From Bacteroidales bacterium UBA3844 (lineage in GTDB: Bacteria; Bacteroidota; Bacteroidia; Bacteroidales; Paludibacteraceae): a DNA stretch of 64,000 nt. The DNA lies in contig DGHQ01000048.1 of the NCBI GenBank assembly GCA_002392915.1, positions 271 through 64,270 on the forward strand. The letters are read 5' to 3'. The position numbers were made by a program, and so were the translations under genes. Each line of letters opens with the position of its first letter. Position 1 is the first letter of the stretch. This document shows, in pieces, positions 7,954-16,441 of the stretch. The notes under the pieces are model-generated. The model saw nothing but the letters and a program-made list of their open reading frames with translations. It was not told the origin of the DNA and made no database searches.

Positions 7954-9300
7954 ATGAAACCATTTGATGACGAAATGCAACAAGATTTCGAGAGAAATTC
8001 CGGTGCAGAACAGCGTGAAAGAAGAAGTTTTAACCCTAATTTCACAGCAGACAACCATTTGAAGCGTGCTCCAAGAAGAAGAGTTGGTGATACACGTGTT
8101 CCAGTAGGCGAGCAGAACGGTGGCTACAACCGTGGCTACAACAATGACGGAGGTTATAACAACCGTGGTTACAACAACGATGGCGGTTATAACAATAACC
8201 GCGGTGGCTACTACAATAACAATCGTGGTGGTTACGGTGATAACGGTTACAATGGTGGCTACAATCGCGATAATAATGGCGAAGGTGGTTACAACAACAA
8301 CCGTGGCGGCGGCTACAACAACAACCGTGGTGGCGGCTACAACAACAATCGTGGTGGCGGCTATAACAACAATGGCGGCGGCTACAACAACAACCGTGGT
8401 GGTGGCTATAACAACAACCGTGGTGGTGGCTACAACAACAACCGTGGCGGAGTCTTCAACAACAACCGTGGCGGTGGCTTCAACAACAATAACCGTGGTG
8501 GTGGACGTCCACAGAACAAACGTAAGCAAGGAAATATTGGACATCGTCAGATTGAGTATAAATCTGTTATGGTGGATCCAAATGAAGATATCCGTTTGAA
8601 CAAGTATCTTGCTAATGCAGGTGTATGCTCACGTCGTGAGGCAGACGAATTGATTCAGGCTGGTGCTGTATCTGTAAACGGCACTCCAATCACAGAGTTG
8701 GGAACAAAGATCAAGCGTGGAGACAAGGTGTTGATCGGCGATCAGCTTGTGGCTCCAGATAAGTTGGTTTACATCCTATTGAACAAGCCAAAGGGTTGTG
8801 TTACATCTACTGATGATCCAAACGCAAAACTTACAGTTATGAAGCTTGTTGAGAGAGCATGTAAGGAGCGTATCTATCCTGTAGGTCGTCTTGATAAGCC
8901 AACAACAGGAGTTCTTCTATTGACTAACGACGGTGATTTGGCTTCTAAGTTGACTCACCCAATGTACAACAAGAAGAAGATTTATCAGGTGACTTTAAAT
9001 AAGGAGCTTACAGAGGAGGATATGGCAACAATCTCTGCTGGTATCGATTTGGAGGATGGCCCAATCAAGCCAGATGAGGTAAGCTATGTAGACGAAGCGG
9101 ATCACAAGAAAATCGGTATCGAGATCCACTCTGGTAGAAACCGTATCGTTCGTCGTATTTTCGACAAACTTGGCTACCGTGTGATGCGTCTTGACCGTGT
9201 ATTCTTCGCAGGTTTGACAAAGAAGGGATTGAAAAGAGGCGAGTGGAGATTCCTTACAGAGCGTGAGGTTAGCATGCTAAGAATGGGTGCATTCGAGTAA
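7954..9300 (+). CDS. rluB: 23S rRNA pseudouridine synthase (RsuA/RluB family) with low-complexity GGYNNNRG head
   Basis: Converts a specific rRNA uridine to pseudouridine. The C-terminal ~240 residues are a normal RsuA/RluB enzyme: an S4 domain (LNKYLANAGVCSRREADEL), the KPKG motif, the catalytic Asp314 in YPVGRLDKPTTG, and SGRNRIVRRIFDKLGY near the end. Residues ~55-185 are a tandem GGYNNNRG-type stretch rich in Gly, Asn, Tyr and Arg, resembling RNA-binding RGG/prion-like tails and encoded by a ~24-bp minisatellite (8115-8510). The head probably binds RNA or ribosomes (inference). The antisense open frame across the repeat is a composition artefact. A terminator follows at 9361. Confidence 0.9.
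   Translation: MKPFDDEMQQDFERNSGAEQRERRSFNPNFTADNHLKRAPRRRVGDTRVPVGEQNGGYNRGYNNDGGYNNRGYNNDGGYNNNRGGYYNNNRGGYGDNGYNGGYNRDNNGEGGYNNNRGGGYNNNRGGGYNNNRGGGYNNNGGGYNNNRGGGYNNNRGGGYNNNRGGVFNNNRGGGFNNNNRGGGRPQNKRKQGNIGHRQIEYKSVMVDPNEDIRLNKYLANAGVCSRREADELIQAGAVSVNGTPITELGTKIKRGDKVLIGDQLVAPDKLVYILLNKPKGCVTSTDDPNAKLTVMKLVERACKERIYPVGRLDKPTTGVLLLTNDGDLASKLTHPMYNKKKIYQVTLNKELTEEDMATISAGIDLEDGPIKPDEVSYVDEADHKKIGIEIHSGRNRIVRRIFDKLGYRVMRLDRVFFAGLTKKGLKRGEWRFLTEREVSMLRMGAFE
8115..8510 (+). repeat. Coding minisatellite (GGYNNNRG repeats)
   Basis: About 15 degenerate copies of a 21-27 nt unit encoding G-G-Y-N-N-N-R-G lie within rluB. All copies keep the reading frame. Copy number is likely to vary between strains by slippage. 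Confidence 0.85.
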
Positions 9301-9360
9301 AAATTAAAATTAAGAGTTAAAAGTTAAGAATTATGACTTAGCAATTAACTTACATTATAA

Positions 9361-9393
9361 GGCTGTCAAGGTTTTCTCTTTGGCAGCCTTTTT
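9361..9393 (+). terminator. Terminator after rluB
   Basis: GGCTGTCAAG (9361-9370) faces CTTTGGCAGCC (9378-9388), GGCTG/CAGCC pairing outermost, followed by TTTTT. It lies 60 nt after the rluB stop and just before the next gene's ATG at 9407. Confidence 0.75.
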
Positions 9394-9406
9394 AATTCAC
9401 AGTGCC

Positions 9407-10390
9407 ATGAAAATAAGATTTATATTTTCGACAATATCATTATTTGTAGTTGCCATTGCATCCGCAGTGAGCTATAAATCGGCAGAGACAGACGCATATA
9501 TTGCCAAGTATAAGCAGACGGCAATAGAGCAGATGAAGCAGTATAAAATCCCTGCAAGCATCACGTTGGCACAGGGAATATTGGAGAGCGGAAGCGGTAG
9601 GAGCGACCTTGCTGTCAAAGCCAACAACCATTTTGGAATCAAGTGTACAAGCGATTATAAAGGCAAGACATACCACAAGAAGGATGACAAGCGAAGAGAC
9701 TGTTTCAGAGTGTATGAGAATGCTGCTCAGAGTTTTGTGGATCATTCTATCTTTTTGCAGCGAGCACATTATGCTCCACTTTTCAAGTTGAAAATCACCG
9801 ACTATAAAGGGTGGGCGAATGGTTTGAAAAAATGTGGTTACGCTACGAATCCCAAGTATCCGTCGTTGCTGATAGAGGTGATTGAGCAGAATAAACTGTA
9901 TGTATACGACGATGCCAATTATCAGGACGACAGCAAGAGGAATGACGGAGGAAACAAGGACAAGGTGGTGCCAAACGATGACAAAGGACGCAGAAACAGT
10001 AGGGAAGAGGTGAATCCTGAAAAGGATAGAAAAGCAGACAATGTGGATATCCGTAAGGGAGACAACCGTGTGGAAATCAATGGTGTAAGATGCGTTCAGA
10101 TAAAGTCGGGAGACACATTCTATTCATTGTCGAAGAAGTATGATATGACGGTGGATAAACTAAAGACGTTGAATGATTTCCCGTCGAACTACACTTTGAA
10201 AGTCGGTGAATATGTCTTCTTGAAACGAAAGAGAAGAAGCTACAGAGCTCTTGATTATCATATAGTTGAGCCGGGGGAGACGATGCATTCGATTTCTCAG
10301 TATTATGGAGTGCAGCTGGAGCAGTTGAAGAAGCATAACAAGAAAATATCCGGGGAACCAAAAGTCGGAACGAGAGTGTTGTTGCATTAA
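9407..10390 (+). CDS. Exported glucosaminidase (GH73-like) with two LysM domains
   Basis: A peptidoglycan hydrolase predicted to cut the glycan strand. A signal peptide covers about residues 1-20 (MKIRFIFSTISLFVVAIASA). The catalytic domain (about 30-165) carries the typical PASITLAQGILESGSGRSDLA block with its catalytic Glu, then NNHFGIKC and the GWANGLKKCGYATNPKYP motif. A charged linker rich in Asp/Lys/Asn follows. Two LysM modules end the protein: VQIKSGDTFYSLSKKY and HIVEPGETMHSISQYYG. The ATG at 9407 is preferred over the upstream in-frame start at 9380, because the longer frame begins inside the previous terminator. It is a single gene. Confidence 0.9.
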   Translation: MKIRFIFSTISLFVVAIASAVSYKSAETDAYIAKYKQTAIEQMKQYKIPASITLAQGILESGSGRSDLAVKANNHFGIKCTSDYKGKTYHKKDDKRRDCFRVYENAAQSFVDHSIFLQRAHYAPLFKLKITDYKGWANGLKKCGYATNPKYPSLLIEVIEQNKLYVYDDANYQDDSKRNDGGNKDKVVPNDDKGRRNSREEVNPEKDRKADNVDIRKGDNRVEINGVRCVQIKSGDTFYSLSKKYDMTVDKLKTLNDFPSNYTLKVGEYVFLKRKRRSYRALDYHIVEPGETMHSISQYYGVQLEQLKKHNKKISGEPKVGTRVLLH

Positions 10391-10398
10391 ATTTATCA

Positions 10399-10440
10399 AG
10401 AGTGTAGCTGACTGTTATATTTCAGCTACACTCTTTTTTT
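10399..10440 (+). terminator. Terminator after the glucosaminidase gene
   Basis: AGAGTGTAGCTGA (10399-10411) pairs perfectly with TCAGCTACACTCT (10422-10434), followed by a T run. This is a textbook intrinsic terminator. Confidence 0.92.
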
Positions 10441-10602
10441 ATCATGTTCTGGTAATCTGACGGAATGTGGCTATTTATGTTTTGTAATAAAAATGTAACA
10501 AAAGAAAAGATCCAATATGTAAAAATAACCTTAATTTTGTTATTCATGTCGCATGAATATTCACCTAATCATATTAGATTACTCACGTTAAATTTATTAT
10601 AT

Positions 10603-12189
10603 ATGAATCAAAGGTTAAGAAGATTGTTTTCACTAATGTTTAGTGTAAGTGTTATGCAATTTTTATTGGCTCAAGTAGTTATCAATGATGTTAATTTTCC
10701 GGATAAGCTTTTTAGGGATCATGTTTCAACAAATTACGATTTAGACAAGAATGACACTCTTTCAACAACGGAAATTGAAAAGGTGGATACTATAGATGTC
10801 AGTTTGAGATATACTGGCAATAAAGATAATATGATGACAGACCTGACGGGAATCGAGTATTTTACGGCTTTAAAAAAATTAGGGTGTAGTTACCATGCTC
10901 TTACTTCTATCGACATATCAAAAAACACAGAATTGACCGAACTTAGGTGTGACCGTAATAGTCTGACTTCTTTGAATGTGACTGAAAACAAGGCATTAAG
11001 AGTTCTACACTGTGATCTAAATGAAATTGAATATTTAGACGTATCAAAAAATACGGAATTGGAAGAACTTTGGTGTGGAAGCAACATGTTAATTACATTG
11101 AATGTCTCTAAAAATTTGGCTTTGACGGAGCTTGATTGTCCTCGTAATTGGCTGTTAAATCTGAATTTGACCAACAACGTCAAACTAAAAAGTCTTAACT
11201 GTGGACGTAACATGCTGTCATCCTTGGATGTGTCAAAAAATATAGAGTTAGAAAGTTTATTATGTTGGCAAAATCAACTGACATCTTTATTGCTTCCAAA
11301 CAGCACTGTTTTGAAAACAATATCATGTTGGACCAACAATTTAACTTCTTTGGATGTCTCAAAAAACACAGCGTTAGAATATTTATTATGTTATTGGAAT
11401 CCATTGACATCTTTGGATGTATCGAATAACACAGCATTAATAGAGTTCGAGTGTAAAAGCAACCAACTAACCACGTTGGATGTGACAAAAAATACAAAGT
11501 TGGAAGTTTTGGATTGTTCTGAAAATCAACTTACATCTTTGGATTTGTCAAACAATACTTTACTAAAACGATTAGCTTGTTCATCCAATAATTTATCATC
11601 TTTGGATTTGTCAAACAATACTTTACTAAAACGATTATATTGTTCATCCAATAATTTATCATCTTTGGATTTGTCTAATAATCTAAATTTGAATCCAACA
11701 ATGAGTTGGTATGTTGATTGTTCTGATAACTCTTATACGGTAAATATAGATAAAACATTCATATTCAACCTGTCTTCATTACCGGGAGAGTTCGATCACA
11801 CAAGAATGTCCATCAAATCTGGTAATGCAGTAGATAAAGATGGATATTTGAACATTGATGAAAGCATTGGTGACGATACAATAAAAGTGGTGTATGAATA
11901 TATAGCTAATAAAGACTACACTTTTGAATACACATTGAATTTGGTTCCAGTGGAAGTTGATGACGTACCTTTGGTCAATTCCGTTGACGCATTTTCTTTT
12001 TATCCAAATCCGGCAAAATCATCTGTAAGTGTTTTATCTACAGGATATTATAAAATATATGACGGATCTGGAGTGTTGTTGCAATCAGGCATGGCCGAGA
12101 AAGACGATGAAATTAACATTTCAAACCTATCTCCTGGTGTCTATCTCTTTGATTTTGAGGGTAGAATAGAGAAATTATTTGTGAAATAA
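10603..12189 (+). CDS. Secreted leucine-rich-repeat surface protein with T9SS-like tail
   Basis: About 528 residues from the ATG at 10603, which gives a clean signal peptide (MNQRLRRLFSLMFSVSVMQF, then LLAQ). A short segment with an acidic DLDKNDTLSTTEIEKV loop resembles an EF-hand/dockerin-like calcium site. It is followed by about 14 LRRs of 20-23 residues with the pattern LTSLDVSKNTxLexLxCxxN, the internalin-like type common in Bacteroidales surface proteins. After a beta domain, the last ~70 residues (FYPNPAKSSVSV ... ISNLSPGVYLFDFEG ... KLFVK) form a type A T9SS sorting domain. The ligand is unknown; a role in adhesion is inference. Flanked by terminators on both sides. Confidence 0.85.
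   Translation: MNQRLRRLFSLMFSVSVMQFLLAQVVINDVNFPDKLFRDHVSTNYDLDKNDTLSTTEIEKVDTIDVSLRYTGNKDNMMTDLTGIEYFTALKKLGCSYHALTSIDISKNTELTELRCDRNSLTSLNVTENKALRVLHCDLNEIEYLDVSKNTELEELWCGSNMLITLNVSKNLALTELDCPRNWLLNLNLTNNVKLKSLNCGRNMLSSLDVSKNIELESLLCWQNQLTSLLLPNSTVLKTISCWTNNLTSLDVSKNTALEYLLCYWNPLTSLDVSNNTALIEFECKSNQLTTLDVTKNTKLEVLDCSENQLTSLDLSNNTLLKRLACSSNNLSSLDLSNNTLLKRLYCSSNNLSSLDLSNNLNLNPTMSWYVDCSDNSYTVNIDKTFIFNLSSLPGEFDHTRMSIKSGNAVDKDGYLNIDESIGDDTIKVVYEYIANKDYTFEYTLNLVPVEVDDVPLVNSVDAFSFYPNPAKSSVSVLSTGYYKIYDGSGVLLQSGMAEKDDEINISNLSPGVYLFDFEGRIEKLFVK
11539..11664 (+). repeat. Near-identical 63-bp LRR duplication
   Basis: Two adjacent 21-codon units differ only in the codons for Ala (GCT) and Tyr (TAT) near residue 14 of the unit. 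Other LRR units in the gene are far more diverged, so this is a recent in-frame duplication. Confidence 0.85.
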
Positions 12190-12205
12190 ACAGATAATAA
12201 AAAAA

Positions 12206-12236
12206 ACAGAGACATTGCGAATCGCAGTGTCTCTGT
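12206..12236. terminator. Terminator between convergent genes
   Basis: ACAGAGACA (12206-12214) pairs with TGTCTCTGT (12228-12236), with an inner TGCG-aat-CGCA stem. An A-run precedes it and a TTGTATTTT stretch follows. It can serve both the LRR gene (plus) and the small minus-strand ORF. Confidence 0.8.
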
Positions 12237-12262
12237 TGTATTTTGATCATCTTAGTGATTAA

Positions 12263-12448
12263 TTATGCTTCAAAAAATCTAATCAGTGCATTCTGATCCT
12301 TGATGTTGTTTGCCGCAAGTTCTTCAAGCACAGCATCTTTCTCACCACTGTTAATAATACTGTCGCAAAGCTGAGCATACGACTCTTGTGAATGACTGAG
12401 CCGGACAAATGTGTCCCAAATCTCTTGAGCTGTCATAAATTTTTCCAT
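12263..12448 (-). CDS. Small hypothetical helical protein (61 aa)
   Basis: A 61-residue, acidic, largely helical product (MEKFMTAQEIWDTFVRLSHS ... LIRFFEA). It resembles small uncharacterised Bacteroidales proteins of the EKFMTAQEIW type, possibly precursor-like peptides. It ends 27 nt before the shared terminator on its strand, which supports a real transcription unit. No function can be assigned. Confidence 0.55.
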   Translation of the reverse strand: MEKFMTAQEIWDTFVRLSHSQESYAQLCDSIINSGEKDAVLEELAANNIKDQNALIRFFEA

Positions 12449-12744
12449 ATTATCAAATTTTGGTTAGACATTTAACTACTCAAATGTACCAATTATCAAA
12501 ACAGATTGTTCAAAAAAATATCGTATTATGATGAAGAACATATATATGGAACGTGTTTTGAAATATCAACAAGATATTTAACTCAAAAATTGGGAAACCT
12601 GTTCAAGTTTGATGAATGTTAATGAATTTCACCACATTTGCGAGTAAGAATGATCAGTTATTATTTATGTGCTCGCATTAGAGAGGAGGGGGAGTCCAAT
12701 ATCTATCAAACATAGGCTTTCGATAATCCACATTTTATTTATAG

Positions 12745-13779
12745 TCATTTTTTTAACATTTTTTTTAGTCCCTCGCTGTACACAACCTTATACTTTTGGG
12801 TAGAATTTTCGTCGGCAATGATAAAATAAGCCATGATTGAATTATCCGAGGCAAGCACATCAAGAGCTTTTTCTACCCCCATCACCATAAACGCTGTCGC
12901 ATATGAGTCTGCTGTAATGCAATCAGACGCAATTACTGTGCTAGAAAGTATGTTTTTTTGTACAGGATAACCAGTTTTGGGGTCTATTGTGTGAGCATAA
13001 CGTTTTCCATCCTGATAGTAGAAATTACGGTAGTTGCCGCTAGTTGCGATTCCTCCTTCGCTTATTTCTAAAATATTCTCTATACCATTGACTCGTTGAA
13101 AGATATCTTCTTCAGGAACGTTTATTCCAATTCGCCAGGGGAATCCTTTGGGGCTGTTGCCATGAAGTGTAATTTCACCTCCGATTTCCACCATATAGTT
13201 TTTCACTCTCTTGTTTTTCAACCAATTTCCTATGATATCACACATATATCCTTTGGCTATACTTGAAGCGTCGAGTTGAATGCGTGGATCTTGTTTGTGA
13301 AGACGTCCTTTTCTGTCGAGCCGAATCTTTTGATATCCTACAAATTGCAAGATGCTATCTACAGCTTCGGCAGTGATTTTCTCTCTGTTTTTAAAGCCGA
13401 AGCCCCAAAGATTTACCAATGGGGCGACGGTGATATCAAAAGCTCCGGACGTGTGTCGGGAAACTTCCAAAGATTTTTCTATGACAGTCTTCACATATGG
13501 GTTTGCTCTTGCATCTGGATTGTTGTTGTTCATCGCAGATATTACAGACTTGGGATTGAACATAGACAATGAGTAATCAAAGTCTTTGAACAGTTTTCTG
13601 ATGCTGTCGTGCCAATTCTCTTTTCGCTCTTTGCTTTCAAGTGTCTCTTCGAATGTTATATGATAAGTAGTGTTAAACACATCCCCGTCATAGTTTGAAG
13701 CCTGATAACTTTGGGCATGAACGATGATAGAGTTCAAAATAGATACAAGAACAACCCCTAATATGTTGATGTTTCTCAT
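12745..13779 (-). CDS. apbE: FAD:protein FMN transferase (ApbE)
   Basis: Transfers FMN from FAD to a Thr/Ser of exported target proteins. About 344 residues with an N-terminal export signal (MRNINILGVVLVSILNSIIVHA). Family features seen are SMFNPKSVISAMNN near the start, SGAFDITVAPLVNLWGFGF, the SIAKGYMCD motif with its conserved Lys, EIGGEITLHG, GGIATSGNYRNF, HTIDPKTGYPV, and ADSYATAFMVMG near the C-terminus. The ATG at 13779, 4 nt after the upstream stop, is preferred over the overlapping ATG at 13803 because it gives the better signal peptide. It is the last gene of an operon whose middle gene carries a flavinylation-like motif, its likely substrate (inference). Confidence 0.92.
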   Translation of the reverse strand: MRNINILGVVLVSILNSIIVHAQSYQASNYDGDVFNTTYHITFEETLESKERKENWHDSIRKLFKDFDYSLSMFNPKSVISAMNNNNPDARANPYVKTVIEKSLEVSRHTSGAFDITVAPLVNLWGFGFKNREKITAEAVDSILQFVGYQKIRLDRKGRLHKQDPRIQLDASSIAKGYMCDIIGNWLKNKRVKNYMVEIGGEITLHGNSPKGFPWRIGINVPEEDIFQRVNGIENILEISEGGIATSGNYRNFYYQDGKRYAHTIDPKTGYPVQKNILSSTVIASDCITADSYATAFMVMGVEKALDVLASDNSIMAYFIIADENSTQKYKVVYSEGLKKMLKK

Positions 13780-13783
13780 TCGG

Positions 13784-15517
13784 CTATTCAGCTCTTGGTT
13801 CAAGATTTTCTTTTATAAATAGACGAATAGACTCTTCACACTGTTTGTCGTTGTTTTCCAACACACCGGCAGCCATCCAGTAGGCATATTTTCCAGTGAA
13901 GAATTCAGGCAATTCTTTTTCATCACTACCATAACGGAATTCTATATGGTATGTATCCTTTGGATTGTCAGGACAGATAAAGAAATACTTGAATTCGTCA
14001 TCATTATTGTCTGTAGATTTATAAATGTGGAAATTATGCTCCGCATTATAGCCAACCTTTACGTAATTGTGAGCAAAAATTTCAGTGCTATCAGTTGCCA
14101 ATCCTTTGATTGTGCAACCGTCAAACACAAATCTTGCGACAGAATTCAAGAAATGGCAAGAAAACTGGATGTCTGAGGCAAAACCATTACTTCCGTCACC
14201 AAATTTGGCAGTTGCCTCAGCTCCGGTAAGAGTGCCGAGCATGGAGTATTTGAGCATCTTTGCCGAAGAATCAGCATTTTCCTCACCGACATATTTTGCA
14301 CATTCCGCAATCCATAGGCTATCCCATTTTGCAGCTAAAGTGCCCTGTTCTGAAAATAGTTCGACGTATGTGCCTGTCAGTTTATCCTGCAATTCTGTCG
14401 GCTGAATTTCCGAGCCAAATTTGATGGCTGTTCCTAATGACACATACTTGTTGGAATTGAAAGTGATATTGTATACATCACCGACAGCTGCAGTGTCGAG
14501 TATGGAAAGAATTCCGTTTTCATAACTGTATTTTCCTGCATCAAGAGTTTTTGCGCTTTTTCCTGATCCTTTTTTCAGTGAAGCAATAGTATAATCAGCA
14601 TCAGAAGGAATGTCATTCATAATCAGATTGACAGTAGGGTTGACTTTAGCCAATGCGGCACCGTCGACTGAAATTGATGCGAATGTCTGCTGTTTTACAT
14701 ACACATTGCATGGAATAGACACATTATCCTTTCCCTTTAGGTAGTAAGTTATATTGGATATTGTTTTACCCTGTAGACCGGCAGTATGGTTGAATGCGCG
14801 ATGAATACCATGGGGTTCAACAAAGTCTTTTACACAAAATGCCAATTCTGCAGTGTTGATCCATAGATTGTTAAGTGGAGTAAGGGCAAACTTCTGACCT
14901 GTAGTTGTTGTGATGACAGCTCCCTGCAAATCTGCTGATGGAATGGCTGTGCGGTCGATCCCCAAAGAGATAACGTAATTTCCCCAATTAGCGGCACTTT
15001 CTGAAGAAAGGCTGACAGAAACACCTTCCATTACCACAGGAGCTGCGTTGTAGGCACTGAATTTGCCATTGGAAAGAAGTTGCTTTGAAGAGGCAAAAAC
15101 AGAATCTTCAACAAATGTGAAACGTGATTTTTGTTCTTCTGTAAGAGCTTTGTAGACATCCTCAGTCATGCTGACACTCACGTCTTTAACACCTAAAATC
15201 TGATTTCCTTCTTTTGATACGACACATGCAGAGAATCGAGACGCTTTGCCATTAGTGGCTGATGTGACAACGTCGACACCATCGGCAACAAGTGCATTTG
15301 CTGGCAAACGAAGTTCTCCTTCGTAAAATTCAGCGAATGTCATGTCTGTTGTCGCATAATACATTTTTCCTGTATATGCAGAAGGATTAAACTCTATGTT
15401 AGAGACTGAGTCTTTATCGTAAACAACGTGTGTTCCGTCATTAAGATTGACACGAATGTTCTGTGCTTGAATTGTACTTGCTAATACTAAAGCAGCAAAT
15501 GTAAAACTTTTTTTCAT
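13784..15517 (-). CDS. Exported Tp47-like protein with putative flavinylation motif
   Basis: A 577-residue exported protein (signal peptide 1-18, ends TIQA). After an N-terminal segment (NIRVNLNDGTHVVYDKDS) comes a block similar to the Treponema pallidum 47-kDa lipoprotein as I recall it: YYATTDMTFAEFYEGEL (53-69), VDVVTSATNG (81-90), then ILGV and RFTFVEDS. Tp47 has the matching YATLSYADYWAGEL, FDAVSRATHG and KFHFVEDS. The V-T-S-A-T element resembles the ApbE target consensus D-x-x-(S/T)-G-A-(T/S), with Ser for Gly, making Thr88 the candidate FMN site. The gene sits between a small exported protein and apbE, 4 nt before the latter. It may be a surface redox carrier. The C-terminal half is unassigned. 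Confidence 0.65.
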   Translation of the reverse strand: MKKSFTFAALVLASTIQAQNIRVNLNDGTHVVYDKDSVSNIEFNPSAYTGKMYYATTDMTFAEFYEGELRLPANALVADGVDVVTSATNGKASRFSACVVSKEGNQILGVKDVSVSMTEDVYKALTEEQKSRFTFVEDSVFASSKQLLSNGKFSAYNAAPVVMEGVSVSLSSESAANWGNYVISLGIDRTAIPSADLQGAVITTTTGQKFALTPLNNLWINTAELAFCVKDFVEPHGIHRAFNHTAGLQGKTISNITYYLKGKDNVSIPCNVYVKQQTFASISVDGAALAKVNPTVNLIMNDIPSDADYTIASLKKGSGKSAKTLDAGKYSYENGILSILDTAAVGDVYNITFNSNKYVSLGTAIKFGSEIQPTELQDKLTGTYVELFSEQGTLAAKWDSLWIAECAKYVGEENADSSAKMLKYSMLGTLTGAEATAKFGDGSNGFASDIQFSCHFLNSVARFVFDGCTIKGLATDSTEIFAHNYVKVGYNAEHNFHIYKSTDNNDDEFKYFFICPDNPKDTYHIEFRYGSDEKELPEFFTGKYAYWMAAGVLENNDKQCEESIRLFIKENLEPRAE

Positions 15518-15549
15518 TTTTAATTTTTTTTAAACCTACAATAAGAATG

Positions 15550-16023
15550 TTAACGGACACAGACTTTGAAACTGCCATTAGATGTTGAGACTACACATAT
15601 GGAATTTTTCTGATTGTTTAAAGAAAGAGAAATGTATCCGTTTTCATCGGTGATTCCTTCTGTTATAACCATACCTGAGATATTGCATACTAAAACCTTA
15701 GATTTGGGTTTCAGACCACTTGCCTCCAATAAACCATTGTTAATAAAAAACAAAGGTGATTGGAGTAGAGTAGTTTGTTTCACACTTGAAGGATTACTCT
15801 CTATAGTGAAAGATCTGTATTCCGTAAGTGGATACGATACAGTCTCTTCATTTGTATTCAAAATTAGAGAATAAGCATCAAACGATACAATTGGATTTGT
15901 TGACAACAGAAAAGAAATTTTTTCGCCTTTAATGTCAGTCACAACAACTTTTTCGTCAGCTGATAAGTTTTGGAATACACCAAATAAAGAAGTCATCAGG
16001 ACAAAGCATAATTTTTTATTCAT
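15550..16023 (-). CDS. Small exported protein, first gene of the ApbE operon
   Basis: A 157-residue protein with a signal peptide at 1-22 (ends NLSA). The N-terminal half (VVVTDIKGEKISFLLS ... SLILNTNEETVSYPL) resembles the start of the next gene's product, a segment common in Bacteroidales surface proteins. The C-terminal ~60 residues (LLEASGLKPKSKVLVCNISG ... SFKVCVR) look like a beta-sandwich T9SS-type tail. It lies 32 nt upstream of the Tp47-like gene on the same strand, so it is very likely co-transcribed with it and apbE. Its function is unknown. Confidence 0.65.
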   Translation of the reverse strand: MNKKLCFVLMTSLFGVFQNLSADEKVVVTDIKGEKISFLLSTNPIVSFDAYSLILNTNEETVSYPLTEYRSFTIESNPSSVKQTTLLQSPLFFINNGLLEASGLKPKSKVLVCNISGMVITEGITDENGYISLSLNNQKNSICVVSTSNGSFKVCVR

Positions 16024-16395
16024 ACAATTTGATTTGTGATTAATTTTTATTCGGATGCAAAATTATATTGCGAAACATGTTTGGGCAATACTTAAAATTA
16101 GGCATTGTTTAGTAGAGTTAGATTTGATTATAAAATTAAAATAGTGTAATGACGCGTAAGTTTTTATTTAATTTTAATAAACTTGTTTTGTCAAACCTGT
16201 ATTGTCAAATATCAAGTAATAAGAAAAAAATTGTGGTTAGTCATCTATCCTTTCGAAAATCCGTATTTGCCTATAATTAATATTATGTTTAATTTTGTTT
16301 GGAGGAGTAATCCCCCACATTTTTGATTGTAGAATTAGGAATTAAAAGTTAAGAATTAAGAATGATGTTTCCAACCATGGATTAATATACTACAA
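16024..16395. other. AT-rich intergenic region without a recognisable gene
   Basis: A gap of about 370 bases separates the ApbE operon start from the dprA end. It is very AT-rich. It holds a degenerate word repeat at about 16325-16365 (attaggaattaaaagttaag and similar). The promoter of the ApbE operon must lie near 16024-16110, but no clear -33/-7 pair was seen on the minus strand. Confidence 0.5.
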
Positions 16396-16441
16396 TAATT
16401 ACGAATTACGAATTACGAATTACGAATTACGAATTACGAAT
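16393..16441 (+). repeat. 7-bp tandem repeat ACGAATT
   Basis: Six to seven perfect copies of ACGAATT run into the 3' end of dprA. The last DprA codons (FVIRNS and stop) are read from the repeat. It is a simple repeat prone to slippage. Confidence 0.9.

Noticed and set aside
7933..8544. 203-aa antisense ORF rich in Val/Thr
   Set aside because: It is the complement of the GGYNNNRG minisatellite of rluB; composition artefact.
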